DNA of 64,000 bases from Methylotuvimicrobium sp. KM2. GTDB lineage: Bacteria; Pseudomonadota; Gammaproteobacteria; Methylococcales; Methylomonadaceae. The position numbers and the translations under genes were made by a program. The notes beneath the pieces were generated by a model. The model was not told the DNA's origin. It saw nothing but the letters and a program-made list of their open reading frames with translations, and ran no database searches. Numbering within the stretch: position 1 is the stretch's first letter; every line of letters begins with the position of its first letter. The DNA is taken from assembly GCF_038051925.1 (NCBI RefSeq), contig NZ_CP150634.1, forward strand, positions 682,001-746,000, read 5' to 3'. This document shows positions 8,994 to 17,456 of the stretch, piece by piece.

Positions 8994-9407
8994 ATGAATA
9001 AAAATAAATTAATCACCGCCGGCCTGTTAGTCGGCACACTCGTAACAGCAAGTCCGGGATATGCCGATGATCATGATGAAGGCTATTTGTCCGGTTTTAC
9101 TAAGAAGGTGAGTCAGGGGTTCTTTAACACGACGACCGGATTCATTGAAATACCAAAAAATATCGTCAATATCAGCAGCGATTCAAATATTTTTGTCGGC
9201 ATGAGTTGGGGGCTATTGCGTGGCGTTGGACACGGTGTGAGTCGAACCGTCATTGGTGTAGCAGAATTGATTACCTCGCCGATTCCTACAAAAGACTATA
9301 TCACTCCACCTTATGTGTGGGACCGCTTCAGTGAAGATACACGTTATTTCGGCGCCCATTATCCGGGGTTTTGGACGACTTACGGTCCATTGGATGACGG
9401 CGAATAA
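8994..9407 (+). CDS. Exported protein resembling the exosortase-associated TIGR04073 family
   Basis: 137 residues with a clear signal peptide ending at about SPGYA-DD. The mature part contains a conserved-looking core (TKKVSQGFFNTTTGFIEIPKNI, quoted here only in part, and WGLLRGVGHGVSRTVIGV) typical, as I remember it, of a small family found in genomes with PEP-CTERM/exosortase systems. Function is unknown. GGAGGA lies eight bases ahead of the start. It is 75 bases upstream of an OmpA-type lipoprotein gene and the two probably form one transcript ending at the hairpin at 10214. Confidence 0.6.
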   Translation: MNKNKLITAGLLVGTLVTASPGYADDHDEGYLSGFTKKVSQGFFNTTTGFIEIPKNIVNISSDSNIFVGMSWGLLRGVGHGVSRTVIGVAELITSPIPTKDYITPPYVWDRFSEDTRYFGAHYPGFWTTYGPLDDGE

Positions 9408-9482
9408 CCCATTTATCTTGGGTTAACAACTCTCCACTGATCTCCCGGTAGGGATCGCTTTTGATTTAAGAGGATAAAAATC

Positions 9483-10178
9483 ATGAACAGAAAACTTGTA
9501 TACCTGTCGCTTGCTATATTGGCTCCGGCATTAACGGCTTGTACCCCCCCCGCAAAAGACATTCCCGCTTTAAAATCGGAAATGGACGCAGCGGTAGCCG
9601 GAAACTTCGGGCAAGCGCTGTACCATTGGGAAGCCGCGGAAGAAAGATTCGAAGAGGCCAATCACATACTGGGTCATTGGCAAAACGACCATTATTGGAA
9701 TATCGATCAGCGGCAAAAAGCGATGAACGCGGCTCGCGATGCGGCCAGTCATCGTCTGGAATCGGAAAAAGCCATGTGCGATTGGCTGACCGAAGTTCAT
9801 AGCGATAATCACGATAAGGCGGGTAAAGTCCAAAGAGCCGGCGCATTTTTTAGCACCGGTAGCGCAACGCCTTACAATACCAATCATCATGATATCAATT
9901 TGATCGGTCAATATCTGCAAACTCACCCGAGTGCAACTGCAGATGTTGTGGCTTACACCGATACAGTCGGCAGCGCGGCTAGCAACAAAAGGCTGGCGGA
10001 ACGCCGGGCGGCAGCTGTCGCAAATATGCTGAGACAAGCAGGCGCGAGCCCGAATCAATTGCGGATATCGGCGGTTGGCGAAGCGGATGGACCTAACAAC
10101 AGTCCTAATCAGAAACACCGCGTCGTCAAAATCAGCACAGTACATGCTGAATATGTCGATTGCCCTAAACTGAAATAA
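9483..10178 (+). CDS. OmpA-family peptidoglycan-associated lipoprotein
   Basis: 231 residues. The signal peptide ends in the lipobox LTAC (Cys 20). A helical middle (about 25-120) precedes a C-terminal OmpA-like domain (about 120-222) with the Asp of YTDTVGS and the Arg-rich NKRLAERRAAAV that bind meso-diaminopimelate in this family. It is probably anchored in the outer membrane and tethered to the cell wall. The downstream hairpin at 10214-10245 closes the unit. Confidence 0.85.
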   Translation: MNRKLVYLSLAILAPALTACTPPAKDIPALKSEMDAAVAGNFGQALYHWEAAEERFEEANHILGHWQNDHYWNIDQRQKAMNAARDAASHRLESEKAMCDWLTEVHSDNHDKAGKVQRAGAFFSTGSATPYNTNHHDINLIGQYLQTHPSATADVVAYTDTVGSAASNKRLAERRAAAVANMLRQAGASPNQLRISAVGEADGPNNSPNQKHRVVKISTVHAEYVDCPKLK

Positions 10179-10213
10179 AATCGCGGCGTTCAATTCCGTT
10201 TTCAATTGATCGG

Positions 10214-10245
10214 AAACCAGGCTACGAACCCAAGTAGCCTGGTTT
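10214..10245 (+). terminator. Strong hairpin terminator
   Basis: A perfect 12-bp stem (AAACCAGGCTAC / GTAGCCTGGTTT) with an 8-base loop, 35 bases after the OmpA-family gene, ending in a short T run. Confidence 0.8.
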
Positions 10246-10353
10246 TCCGTTATTATTACCCTTAGTTTCTCCCCGCCTCTTTATAATCTAATTGACTTCC
10301 AGCAAACACGATTTCAAAGTGTCTTCTCAACTGTCACGAAAATAGGACCGTTC

Positions 10354-10545
10354 AACCTAAATTCGACAATTTAACTATGAAGCAAATGAGGTTGAAGTAT
10401 TTCCAGAGATTACCTAAACATTATTGCTAACCTCTTGAGTGAACGAAAGTTCTATGCAAATAAACAACAAGTTATTGAATTGACTTCTTATTCTTCATGA
10501 TCTTCATGGTGAAATGCTTTTTTTAGGTTTAAAAAGGATAGCGGT
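10354..10545. repeat. Long dispersed repeat (type D)
   Basis: AT-rich element containing ATTACCTAAACATT, GTTATTGAATTGACTT and TTCATGGTGAAATGCTTTTT. The same order of blocks recurs at 61749-61922, and its ends recur near 22665-22735 and 45232-45260. It fills most of the gap between the OmpA-family gene and the DmeF-like gene. No gene is supported inside. Confidence 0.65.
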
Positions 10546-10587
10546 CGTTATTGCCAATTTCAACGTTTTAATGCCGGAAAGGATCGT

Positions 10588-11508
10588 ATGCGCGACGCGG
10601 ATTCAAAACTGAGTTGCAATTTGCACCGGGATATCGAACAGCATAAAAAAGCCGAGAAAAAGACAAGTTTCGTCCTTTTTTTAACCGCCGTGACAATGGT
10701 GGCCGAAATAACGGCCGGAATCTTTTATGGTTCGATGGCCTTGTTGGCCGACGGTTGGCACATGGGTACCCATGTCGCGGCGTTCATGATCACGGTATTT
10801 GCCTATCGTTATGCGAGAAAAAACGCCCGTAATCCTAGGTTTTCATTCGGCACCGGGAAAGTCGGCGTGTTGGGCGGTTTTGCCAGTGCCGTTACCTTGG
10901 CTGTCGTTGCCGCGGTCATGGCGATGGAATCGATCAAATATCTTTTCGATCCGCAAACCATTCGTTTCGACGAAGCGATCGTGGTGGCCGGGATTGGCTT
11001 GTTCATTAATTTGCTGTGCGCGCTAATACTGATTGACCGCCACGATCACGGACACGGCGACGAGCACGAACATCATCACGATCATAATCTCGAGGCGGCG
11101 TTTTTTCATGTGCTGGCCGATGCGTTGACCTCGGTTTTAGCGATTGCCGCATTGCTGAGCGGAAAATATTACGGATTGAATTGGCTGGATCCCGCGATGG
11201 GCATATTGGGTGCATTGATTATTCTGCGTTGGTCGATGACCTTGTTGAAGAAAACCGGACCAATATTGCTGGACGGCAGTATCGAGGAAAATTACACAGC
11301 CGCGATCAAGATGACGTTGGAAAACGACTCGGATAATCGAGTGGCCGATCTCCATGTCTGGCAAATCGGCCCTAACCAATATGCCGCGATCGTTGCCGTG
11401 ACGACTCGTTTTCCAAAGCCGCCGGACTATTATAAAGCCTTGCTCGGCGACTTTCGCCGAATCAAACACATCACGGTCGAAGTGCAAGCCTTGGCATCAT
11501 CGCAATGA
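10588..11508 (+). CDS. dmeF: Cation diffusion facilitator, DmeF-like Co/Ni/Zn efflux transporter
   Basis: 306 residues with six membrane helices. The metal-site motifs fit the DmeF branch: HMGTH in helix 2 and HVLADALTS in helix 5. A His-rich cytoplasmic loop (HDHGHGDEHEHHHDHN, about 151-166) lies between helices 4 and 5, and a short C-terminal cytoplasmic domain follows. It exports divalent cations, typically cobalt and nickel, in exchange for protons. Metal specificity is inferred from motifs only. Followed by a 28-bp palindrome. Confidence 0.88.
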   Translation: MRDADSKLSCNLHRDIEQHKKAEKKTSFVLFLTAVTMVAEITAGIFYGSMALLADGWHMGTHVAAFMITVFAYRYARKNARNPRFSFGTGKVGVLGGFASAVTLAVVAAVMAMESIKYLFDPQTIRFDEAIVVAGIGLFINLLCALILIDRHDHGHGDEHEHHHDHNLEAAFFHVLADALTSVLAIAALLSGKYYGLNWLDPAMGILGALIILRWSMTLLKKTGPILLDGSIEENYTAAIKMTLENDSDNRVADLHVWQIGPNQYAAIVAVTTRFPKPPDYYKALLGDFRRIKHITVEVQALASSQ

Positions 11509-11529
11509 AGCTTCGCGCTCAATTCTTCT

Positions 11530-11557
11530 GCAGGACGGGTTATATAACCCGTCCTGC
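11530..11557. repeat. Perfect palindrome after dmeF
   Basis: Two 14-base arms (GCAGGACGGGTTAT and its complement) form a perfect palindrome. A near copy is at 11905-11933 and another at about 60503-60527. It could end the dmeF transcript but has no T run. Confidence 0.7.
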
Positions 11558-11584
11558 CAAGGAATAATAATCCTAAATTCCTCT

Positions 11585-11960
11585 GCAAATGGCATCGAGG
11601 TCACAAAGACTAAGATATGCTGTTACCCAAGCTCCAGCTCTCGCCGTTATACACAAGTATCGGTAAACTTGCTAAACAGAGGTTATCGTATACCTGGAAA
11701 CGGTGCTGTTTGATAAATCTGCGGATATTGAACATCAGTGGCTTTCCCTCACCTAGCGTTAGGTGAGGGAAAGTCGGGAACGTTGGGCGACAAAAATGGT
11801 ATCGAGGCCTCATTGGCTAAGATTGCAAAACGGTATTTTTTGACTTATGTATAACGATGAGAGCTCCAGCTTGGGTAACCTATTCAGGAAGCTCTAGCTT
11901 CTTCTGCGGGATGGGTTATTTAACCCGTCCTGCCAAGATCCGAGGCATTCGGGGCTACGC
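11585..11960. repeat. Mosaic repeat (type C)
   Basis: Blocks shared with 15098-15240, 30395-30720, 35985-36425, 37500-37690 and 53495-53655. They include the palindrome CTTTCCCTCACCTA-gcgt-TAGGTGAGGGAAAG (11742-11773), a CGACAAAAATGGTATCGAG block and a GACTTATGTATAACGATGAG block. No gene is supported. Confidence 0.7.
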
Positions 11961-11996
11961 GCTTGTTTAGGTCGCGGCCGGAATAGCATTTTCGGA

Positions 11997-13091
11997 TTAA
12001 TGAGGGGCAAGTAGGTTATAAGGTTCCGGGTCGAGCATCGGTGTTTTACCGAGAATCAAATCCGCCATCAAGCTCGTCGATGCCGGCGCCATGACCAAGC
12101 CGTTACGGAAATGACCGGCGTTGACGCTCAGATTTTCAAGGTCGGGATGCCGAAAAATATAAGGAACGCCATGCGCGGTGCCGGGGCGTAAACCGGCCCA
12201 GTGGCTAATGATCGACGCCCTTTTCAATGCGGGACATAACTGTTCGGCGAAAGACTTGATCTTGTGGTATGTCGCTTCCGAGGTCGATTTATCGAAGCCG
12301 CACTGTTCCACGCTGCTGCCGGCCAGTATTTTACCGTCGAGGCGCGGAATCAAATAGTGATCGTTCTCGAGAATCATGCCCGGCAAAAGATCGGGCGGCG
12401 CGTCGTAAAGCAGCATTTGGCCTTTGATCGGCTTGATGTCAGGTGCCGCGAGTCCGGGAAAAAAGCGCTCGAATAAAATGTTCGTCCAGGCGCCGGCGCT
12501 GACAATCAGATGGCCGACCGAACGCTCGCCTCTGTCGGTGGTTAGTGAAACGATTCTGCCGTTATTAACGGTGACGTTTTGCACATCGCAATGTTCGAGC
12601 AACTCGACGTTTCGGTTTTCCGCATCCCGGCGGGCCGACTTCAACAAGCGAGGATTGCGGGTATGAGCGATATCGGGTAGCCAGAGCGGATTGAGTGGGT
12701 CGCAATTTAAATTATCCAAACTAGGCGTTTGTGCGGTCCGATAATCGATACTATAACGTTCGCACCAATCGATAGCCCGTTCGATATCGGGGTTGCGGCT
12801 GATAAACAGTCCGCACGGACTCCATTCAGGGTCGATGCCGGTCGATTCTCTGAGCTCCGTCGCCAGCGTGGGGTAAATATCCAAGCTGTGCCGGACCAAT
12901 TCGGAAATCGCGCTAGGTTGTCGCCACGGATAAATCGGCAATAAGATGCCGCCGCCGGCCCAGGAAGACTCTCGTCCGATAGCGTTTTTTTCCAGAATGC
13001 TCACGCGGGCGCCGGCCATGGTGAGTTCGCGGGCGGTCAAGAGGCCGATAATGCCGCCGCCGATAATCGTTATGTCAGGAATGGTAGTCAT
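11997..13091 (-). CDS. thiO: Glycine oxidase ThiO
   Basis: 364-residue FAD-dependent D-amino acid oxidase-type enzyme that oxidises glycine to iminoglycine for the thiazole ring of thiamine. The N-terminal dinucleotide motif reads IIGGGIIGLLTA, the substrate region GRESSWAGGGIL is typical of ThiO, and the C terminus has HFRNGLVMAPAS. It stands alone on the minus strand, with no other thiamine gene in view. Confidence 0.88.
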   Translation of the reverse strand: MTTIPDITIIGGGIIGLLTARELTMAGARVSILEKNAIGRESSWAGGGILLPIYPWRQPSAISELVRHSLDIYPTLATELRESTGIDPEWSPCGLFISRNPDIERAIDWCERYSIDYRTAQTPSLDNLNCDPLNPLWLPDIAHTRNPRLLKSARRDAENRNVELLEHCDVQNVTVNNGRIVSLTTDRGERSVGHLIVSAGAWTNILFERFFPGLAAPDIKPIKGQMLLYDAPPDLLPGMILENDHYLIPRLDGKILAGSSVEQCGFDKSTSEATYHKIKSFAEQLCPALKRASIISHWAGLRPGTAHGVPYIFRHPDLENLSVNAGHFRNGLVMAPASTSLMADLILGKTPMLDPEPYNLLAPH

Positions 13092-13255
13092 TTTGGTTTA
13101 ATTTGGTTTAGACGTTTCCGCGCGGGGCCTGTCGTATTGAGGCTCGATAAATCATCGGATGTCTGTTCGTGTATGGTTTGATTAAAGCGCTATTTTACGC
13201 GGCTTTAACCGGTGCGACCATTAGATGAAGCAAAAAACGAAAGTCAATGATGTTT

Positions 13256-13570
13256 GAAGAGAGGGTGTCTAACGTTCATGAAGGCCCGGCAAATGAAAGT
13301 GCGAGGGATGGCTGGGTACGGTCACTCGCCCGACAAGACGCCGTGAACCCAGCACCTAAATTCTATAGGTCTTTGGCAATGATTCAAAATCATGGCTTAT
13401 TTAGGTGCTGGGTGAATACGTCCATGTAGGCTCGACGGCGGCTGTCCCTGCCGCCGACGCCTGTCGATCGAGCAACCGCACCCGCTTCAGAAACGGAATT
13501 GCCAGAACGGAGATTTGCAGATCAAAAGATTAGATAAAGAACCCAAATCTACGAACTTTCACAGTAAAAA
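13256..13570. repeat. Long composite repeat (type E)
   Basis: Begins AACGTTCATGAAGGCC, contains an inverted pair CCAGCACCTAAAT (about 13349) / ATTTAGGTGCTGG, a GGCGGC...GCCGCC stem, and ends with ACTTTCACAGTAA. Inverted copies of the same order lie at about 55183-55712 (interrupted by another element). The same two ends bracket different contents at 42215-42415. It fills most of the gap between thiO and the outer-membrane gene. Confidence 0.65.
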
Positions 13571-13841
13571 CTGCAAAAGAGCGTTACTAAATACCGCATG
13601 GTCAGAGCTCGGCCAAATTTTAATAGATTGTTGTTTTTAGCATACAGATCGAACCTTTGTTGATGTTGTTTTCATTAGTGTTTGATTAATAATGATTATC
13701 CAATAAAAAATAAAAATCCTTAATTACTGTAAGGATCTTGTAAGGATCGGCTTTAGCTGCTATTATCTTTTTCGTGAAAAAGTCTTGTTGTTTTAAGGCA
13801 AAAAAAAACATAAACAAAAAATCTCTTACGAGGGGGAAACG

Positions 13842-14717
13842 ATGAAACTGAACAAAACTCAAACGGCTCTGGGAGTGGCTGCGGTATTGGCGGCAGGCGC
13901 GCTGGCCGCACCGACCGCATCGGCCGATGCCAGAGTGGAAGCGCTGGAAGCGCAAGTCAATCAAATGTCGCAAATGCTGCAGGAAATGCAAGGCGAATTG
14001 AACCGCGTGCGCGATGCGGCGAGCCGTTCTGCCTCCGAAAACACCGCGAAAGTTCAGGAATTGGATCAATGGGTGGCCTCGGTCAAATCGGCTCCGGCAG
14101 CAGAGCAAGCGAAGGACCATACCTTCTCGGTTCGTGGTGGATGGTATCGGTTCAATCAAAATCGAGGAGATAGCGTACAAACTCTCGGTACCGGTTATGG
14201 TGAAGATTTGCTGACCAGCGAAACCGACCAAGACGCTTTCTACTATGGCGGCGCGATCGACTTCAATGTCAACAACGATCTGTTCGGCCTGATGGATCAT
14301 ACCTCTTTTGCACTTGAGTTAGGCGTCGAATACACCGAGATTAAGGATGAGAGACGTAATGGTTTAAACCCTGCGTTAACACTTTTAAGTGGTGGAGCTG
14401 TACCAGCAAACACACAAGAGACTGTTACTGTCAACATGATAAGACTCAGCGCCGCGCCGAAGATCAAATTCATGCACGGCAGCAAATTCCGTCCTTGGTT
14501 GATCCCGGTTGGTCTGGACATGAACATCATCAGCCCGCCGTCCGATGCGATTACCGTATTGAACACCGGCATGCAGTTCGGTATCGGTGCCGAATATGAA
14601 ATCTGGAACGGCATCGTGCTCGGCGCGGACAGCCGTTATCACCACACATTCGACGATATTGACGGCGTCGATACCGACGGCTTCACGTTGGGTGGTTCTT
14701 TGGGTTTCAAGTTTTAA
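13842..14717 (+). CDS. Outer-membrane beta-barrel protein with N-terminal coiled coil (Lpg1974/porin-like)
   Basis: 291 residues. A signal peptide ends near TASA-DA. A heptad-rich coiled coil covers about 31-65 (VEALEAQVNQMSQMLQEMQ). The rest alternates amphipathic strands and ends in Phe (GGSLGFKF), the usual outer-membrane insertion signal. The Lpg1974-type family is an inference from layout. A strong GAGGGGG site precedes the ATG, and the codon choice and terminator suggest high expression. Confidence 0.75.
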   Translation: MKLNKTQTALGVAAVLAAGALAAPTASADARVEALEAQVNQMSQMLQEMQGELNRVRDAASRSASENTAKVQELDQWVASVKSAPAAEQAKDHTFSVRGGWYRFNQNRGDSVQTLGTGYGEDLLTSETDQDAFYYGGAIDFNVNNDLFGLMDHTSFALELGVEYTEIKDERRNGLNPALTLLSGGAVPANTQETVTVNMIRLSAAPKIKFMHGSKFRPWLIPVGLDMNIISPPSDAITVLNTGMQFGIGAEYEIWNGIVLGADSRYHHTFDDIDGVDTDGFTLGGSLGFKF

Positions 14718-14739
14718 CTCTAAATACATAAGCCAAGCA

Positions 14740-14769
14740 AAAAGGAGGGCTTCATGCCCTCCTTTTTTT
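14740..14769 (+). terminator. Hairpin terminator of the outer-membrane protein gene
   Basis: AAAAGGAGGGC - TTCAT - GCCCTCCTTTT followed by a run of T, 22 bases after the stop codon. Confidence 0.85.
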
Positions 14770-14849
14770 ATGTCTTCGTAGGGTGCGCATCGCGCACCTT
14801 TTGGTTTTGGCCGCTTGTCAAATGATGACAAGACTGTAAAATTCAGCTT

Positions 14850-15020
14850 GTGAACATTTTATCCGACACCAGTATATTTTTAGCGGTGGTTTTTGATGAG
14901 CCGGAAAGAGAGAGCATCATCCAACATACTTCGGGCGCCAGTATCTATGCTCCTGAAATATTACCATATGAAATCGGTAATGCTTTATCCGCGATGATCA
15001 AGCCTTGTAGGTCGGGTTAG
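14850..15020 (+). pseudogene. Truncated PIN-domain (VapC-like) toxin gene
   Basis: From GTG 14850 the frame reads a PIN-domain N terminus: the first acidic residue in LSDTSIFLAVVFDEPER, then SGASIYAPEILPYEIGNALSAMIK. After about 51 codons it runs straight into a palindromic repeat and stops at 15020. The C-terminal half with the remaining acidic residues is absent, so the product cannot be an active nuclease. No antitoxin gene is seen upstream. Confidence 0.7.
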
Positions 15021-15092
15021 GCGTAAGCCGTAACCCGACTTATTCGATTGTCATGTCGGGTTACGCTCTCGCTAACCCGACCTACAGGCTCC
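15006..15092. repeat. Palindromic repeat that truncates the PIN gene
   Basis: TGTAGGTCGGGTTAGGCG at the left pairs with CGCTAACCCGACCTACAGG at the right around a TCGGGTTACG-containing centre. Its left edge coincides with the end of PIN homology. Confidence 0.7.
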
Positions 15093-15097
15093 CACAA

Positions 15098-15312
15098 GGG
15101 GCTTATGCTCTGTGGGAGCGATCCCCAGATCGCGATTTCGAAGTCGGGAACGTGGGGCGACAAAAAATGGTATCGAAGCCTCATTAGCTAAGATTGCAAA
15201 ACAGTAATTTTTGACTTATGTATAACGATGAGCGGTCCGCCGTGGGAATGCATACCGAGCTTGTTTCGTCAGCCAACGTATGGGTTCCCACGGAAGACCT
15301 TGGGAACCAGAA
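15098..15312. repeat. Mosaic repeats (type C plus REP-like unit)
   Basis: The left part matches the type C blocks (GTGGGAGCGATCCCC, CGACAAAAAATGGTATCGA, GACTTATGTATAACGATGAG). The right part, from CCGTGGGAATGCATACCG to GGGAACCAGAAA, matches 36080-36147. The right edge enters the next gene. Confidence 0.7.
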
Positions 15313-15515
15313 AATTCTTCTTTTATGCCAATGAACATGAACCAAAACATGTTCATGTTGTAAAAGGGGATGCGTATGCGAAAATTGAATTGTATGATCT
15401 TCGCGTCGTCAAGAATTACATGAAACCGAAAGATTTGAAGGCGGCTATAAGCCTGCTTGAAATCCATAAAGATGAATTTGAAAGGCAATGGGATGACTAT
15501 TTCAGTGAAAGGTAA
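15228..15515 (+). pseudogene. DUF4160 gene with 5' end replaced by a repeat
   Basis: The frame from ATG 15228 to about 15312 is repeat DNA. Family homology begins only at FFFYANEHEPKHVHV and runs through EIHKDEFERQWDDYF. Compared with the intact relative at 39307, about the first 12 residues, including the start, are missing. The chimeric frame stays open, so a fused product is possible. It overlaps the DUF2442 gene by 23 bases, as in the other pair. Confidence 0.65.
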
Positions 15516-15723
15516 ATCGGTGCATTTCGACGATCGGTATTTACATGTCGAGCTAGAAGACAGCCGATTAATATCGACGCCGATGGCATGGTATAAAGAA
15601 TTACAAGAAGCGTCGTTCAAAGAATTGTCGAATTATCGTTTTATTTGTCGCGGGACGGGAATCGAATGGCCCGGATTGGATTATCATTTGAGCATAGAAA
15701 GCATGCTTCGAATCGACGTTTAG
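15493..15723 (+). CDS. DUF2442 domain protein
   Basis: 76 residues from ATG 15493, which overlaps the end of the DUF4160 frame. The family pattern is visible: KSVHFDDRYLHVELEDSR, then YKELQEAS and the ending WPGLDYHLSIESML. DUF4160 and DUF2442 genes are often adjacent and are suspected to work as a pair, possibly toxin-antitoxin-like. The function is unproven. Here the partner is damaged. Confidence 0.8.
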   Translation: MTISVKGKSVHFDDRYLHVELEDSRLISTPMAWYKELQEASFKELSNYRFICRGTGIEWPGLDYHLSIESMLRIDV

Positions 15724-15791
15724 CAAAAAGCCGCCTAAAACTAAACATAAGGTTTTAATATGGCTGGAATTTCCGTCAGCCCTATAATTTG

Positions 15792-16748
15792 ATGAAAACC
15801 CTCTATCCCGAAATATCCCCATTCGATACGTTCTTTTTGAACGCCGGCAAGCACTCGGTCTATGTCGAGCAATGCGGCAATCCGGACGGTCTGCCCGTGG
15901 TGTTTTTGCACGGCGGGCCGTGTTCCGGTATCAAGCCCGATCATCGGCGTTTTTTCGACCCCGAAAGATTTCGAATCGTTCTATTCGACCAGCGCGGCTG
16001 CGGTCAGTCCCTGCCGTTCGGCGAATTGGCAGACAATAATACTCAAGCCCTGATCGACGACATGGAACGGATTCGCATTCGATTGAACATCGAGCAATGG
16101 CTCGTGTTCGGCGGTTCGTGGGGTGGTGCGCTTGCCTTGTTGTATGCTCAGCGGCATACCGGCAAGGTGCTGGGCTTGATCATTCGCGGCGTTTTCCTGG
16201 CTCGGCAACAGGACTTGGACTGGTTCGTCAAAAGCGGAGCGGGGCGCATCTATCCCGAACAATGGGCGCGTTTGGCCGATTGCATTCCCTCCGAATTTGA
16301 GCAGGACCCGGTGCAAGGTTTGTGCGATGCCTTGTGGGGTGAGGACGAGTTGGCGCGGCTGCGCGCGGCGAAGGAATGGACCGCCTGGGGCGGGCAAGTC
16401 GCTTTGGGTTCCGATTTCAAGTCGGCGCCGCACGAGAAACATGCGACGTATACGATGCTCGAACAAGTTCGCATGGAGCTGCATTATGCGAAACATCGTT
16501 ATTTTATCGACGAAAATCAGATTCTCGACAATTGCGCGTGTTTAGAGGCTATTCCGACGATCATCATTCACGGCCGCAACGACCTGGTTTGTCCGATCGA
16601 GGCCGGTTGGCGATTGCATAAAGCCATGCCGCATGCCGAATTCATCGTATTGCCGAATGCCGGGCATATCGCGCAGGGCAAGGACATGATCGACGCCTTG
16701 GTGTCGGCGACCGATGCAATGGCCGATAAGCTTCCGTGGAATCAATAA
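15792..16748 (+). CDS. pip: Proline iminopeptidase
   Basis: 318 residues, alpha/beta hydrolase of peptidase family S33, removing N-terminal proline from peptides. Nucleophile Ser lies in GGSWGG (about 106); Asp and His lie in the GRNDLVCP and NAGHIAQG regions. The oxyanion motif reads HGGPCSG where the family usually has HGGPGGG. ATG 15792 is preferred to the TTG three bases before it. It ends 4 bases before ubiX, so the two are co-transcribed. Confidence 0.92.
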   Translation: MKTLYPEISPFDTFFLNAGKHSVYVEQCGNPDGLPVVFLHGGPCSGIKPDHRRFFDPERFRIVLFDQRGCGQSLPFGELADNNTQALIDDMERIRIRLNIEQWLVFGGSWGGALALLYAQRHTGKVLGLIIRGVFLARQQDLDWFVKSGAGRIYPEQWARLADCIPSEFEQDPVQGLCDALWGEDELARLRAAKEWTAWGGQVALGSDFKSAPHEKHATYTMLEQVRMELHYAKHRYFIDENQILDNCACLEAIPTIIIHGRNDLVCPIEAGWRLHKAMPHAEFIVLPNAGHIAQGKDMIDALVSATDAMADKLPWNQ

Positions 16749-16752
16749 AGTC

Positions 16753-17328
16753 ATGAATACAAAAAAACGACTCGTCATAGGCATCACCGGCGCGACCGGC
16801 GCGATTTACGGGCTCCGATTCCTGCAAGTGTTGCGCGATCAGTCCGATTGGGAAACGCATTTGGTCATTTCATCGGCCGGTTTGGTCAACCTGAAACATG
16901 AGATGGCTATGTCGCGCAAACAGCTCTATGAGTGGGCCGATGTAGCGCACGATATCAACGACGTCGCCGCGACGATCGCGAGCGGCGGTTTCAAGACCGA
17001 AGGCATGATCATAGCGCCGTGTTCGATGAAAACCTTGGCGGCGGTCGCGCACGGTTTCGGCGATAACTTGATTTCGCGCGCGGCCGATGTCGTGCTGAAG
17101 GAGCGCCGGCGTTTGGTGATCATGCCGCGCGAAACGCCGTTGAATCTCGCGCACATCCGCAACATGGCGGCGGTGACTGAAATGGGCGGCATCATCTATC
17201 CGCCGATGCCGGCTTTTTACAACAAGTCGAACTCGATCGAAGCGATGGTCGACGACGGAGTAGGGCGTATTCTGGCGATGTTCGGCGTCGAAACCGAAGG
17301 CTTATTTACTCCGTGGGAAGGTTTGTAA
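16753..17328 (+). CDS. ubiX: Flavin prenyltransferase UbiX
   Basis: 191 residues. Makes prenylated FMN from reduced FMN and dimethylallyl phosphate, the cofactor of the ubiquinone decarboxylase UbiD. Motifs: GITGATGAIYG at the N terminus, IAPCSMKTLAAVAHG in the middle and PRETPLNLAHIRNM before the C terminus. It starts 4 bases after pip. Confidence 0.95.
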   Translation: MNTKKRLVIGITGATGAIYGLRFLQVLRDQSDWETHLVISSAGLVNLKHEMAMSRKQLYEWADVAHDINDVAATIASGGFKTEGMIIAPCSMKTLAAVAHGFGDNLISRAADVVLKERRRLVIMPRETPLNLAHIRNMAAVTEMGGIIYPPMPAFYNKSNSIEAMVDDGVGRILAMFGVETEGLFTPWEGL

Positions 17329-17361
17329 AATAGTCGATGTAGTGTAAGTATCGCATGCCTT

Positions 17362-17456
17362 ACGACGAGTAGCCCGGATGGAGCCTGGCTCCTCCTAGAA
17401 GTTCGAAAACACGCCATTCCCGTATTCCGCTACGCTGCATACGGGCTACATGACTT
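17362..17456. repeat. REP-like palindrome (type B)
   Basis: GTAGCCCGGATGGAGC at the left and GCTGCATACGGGCTAC at the right form an imperfect palindrome, also seen at 42270-42353 and 60408-60495. Its right end overlaps the pqqE stop region. Confidence 0.7.

Noticed and set aside
15789-15791. TTG start for pip
   Set aside because: An ATG follows immediately in frame and gives the family N terminus.
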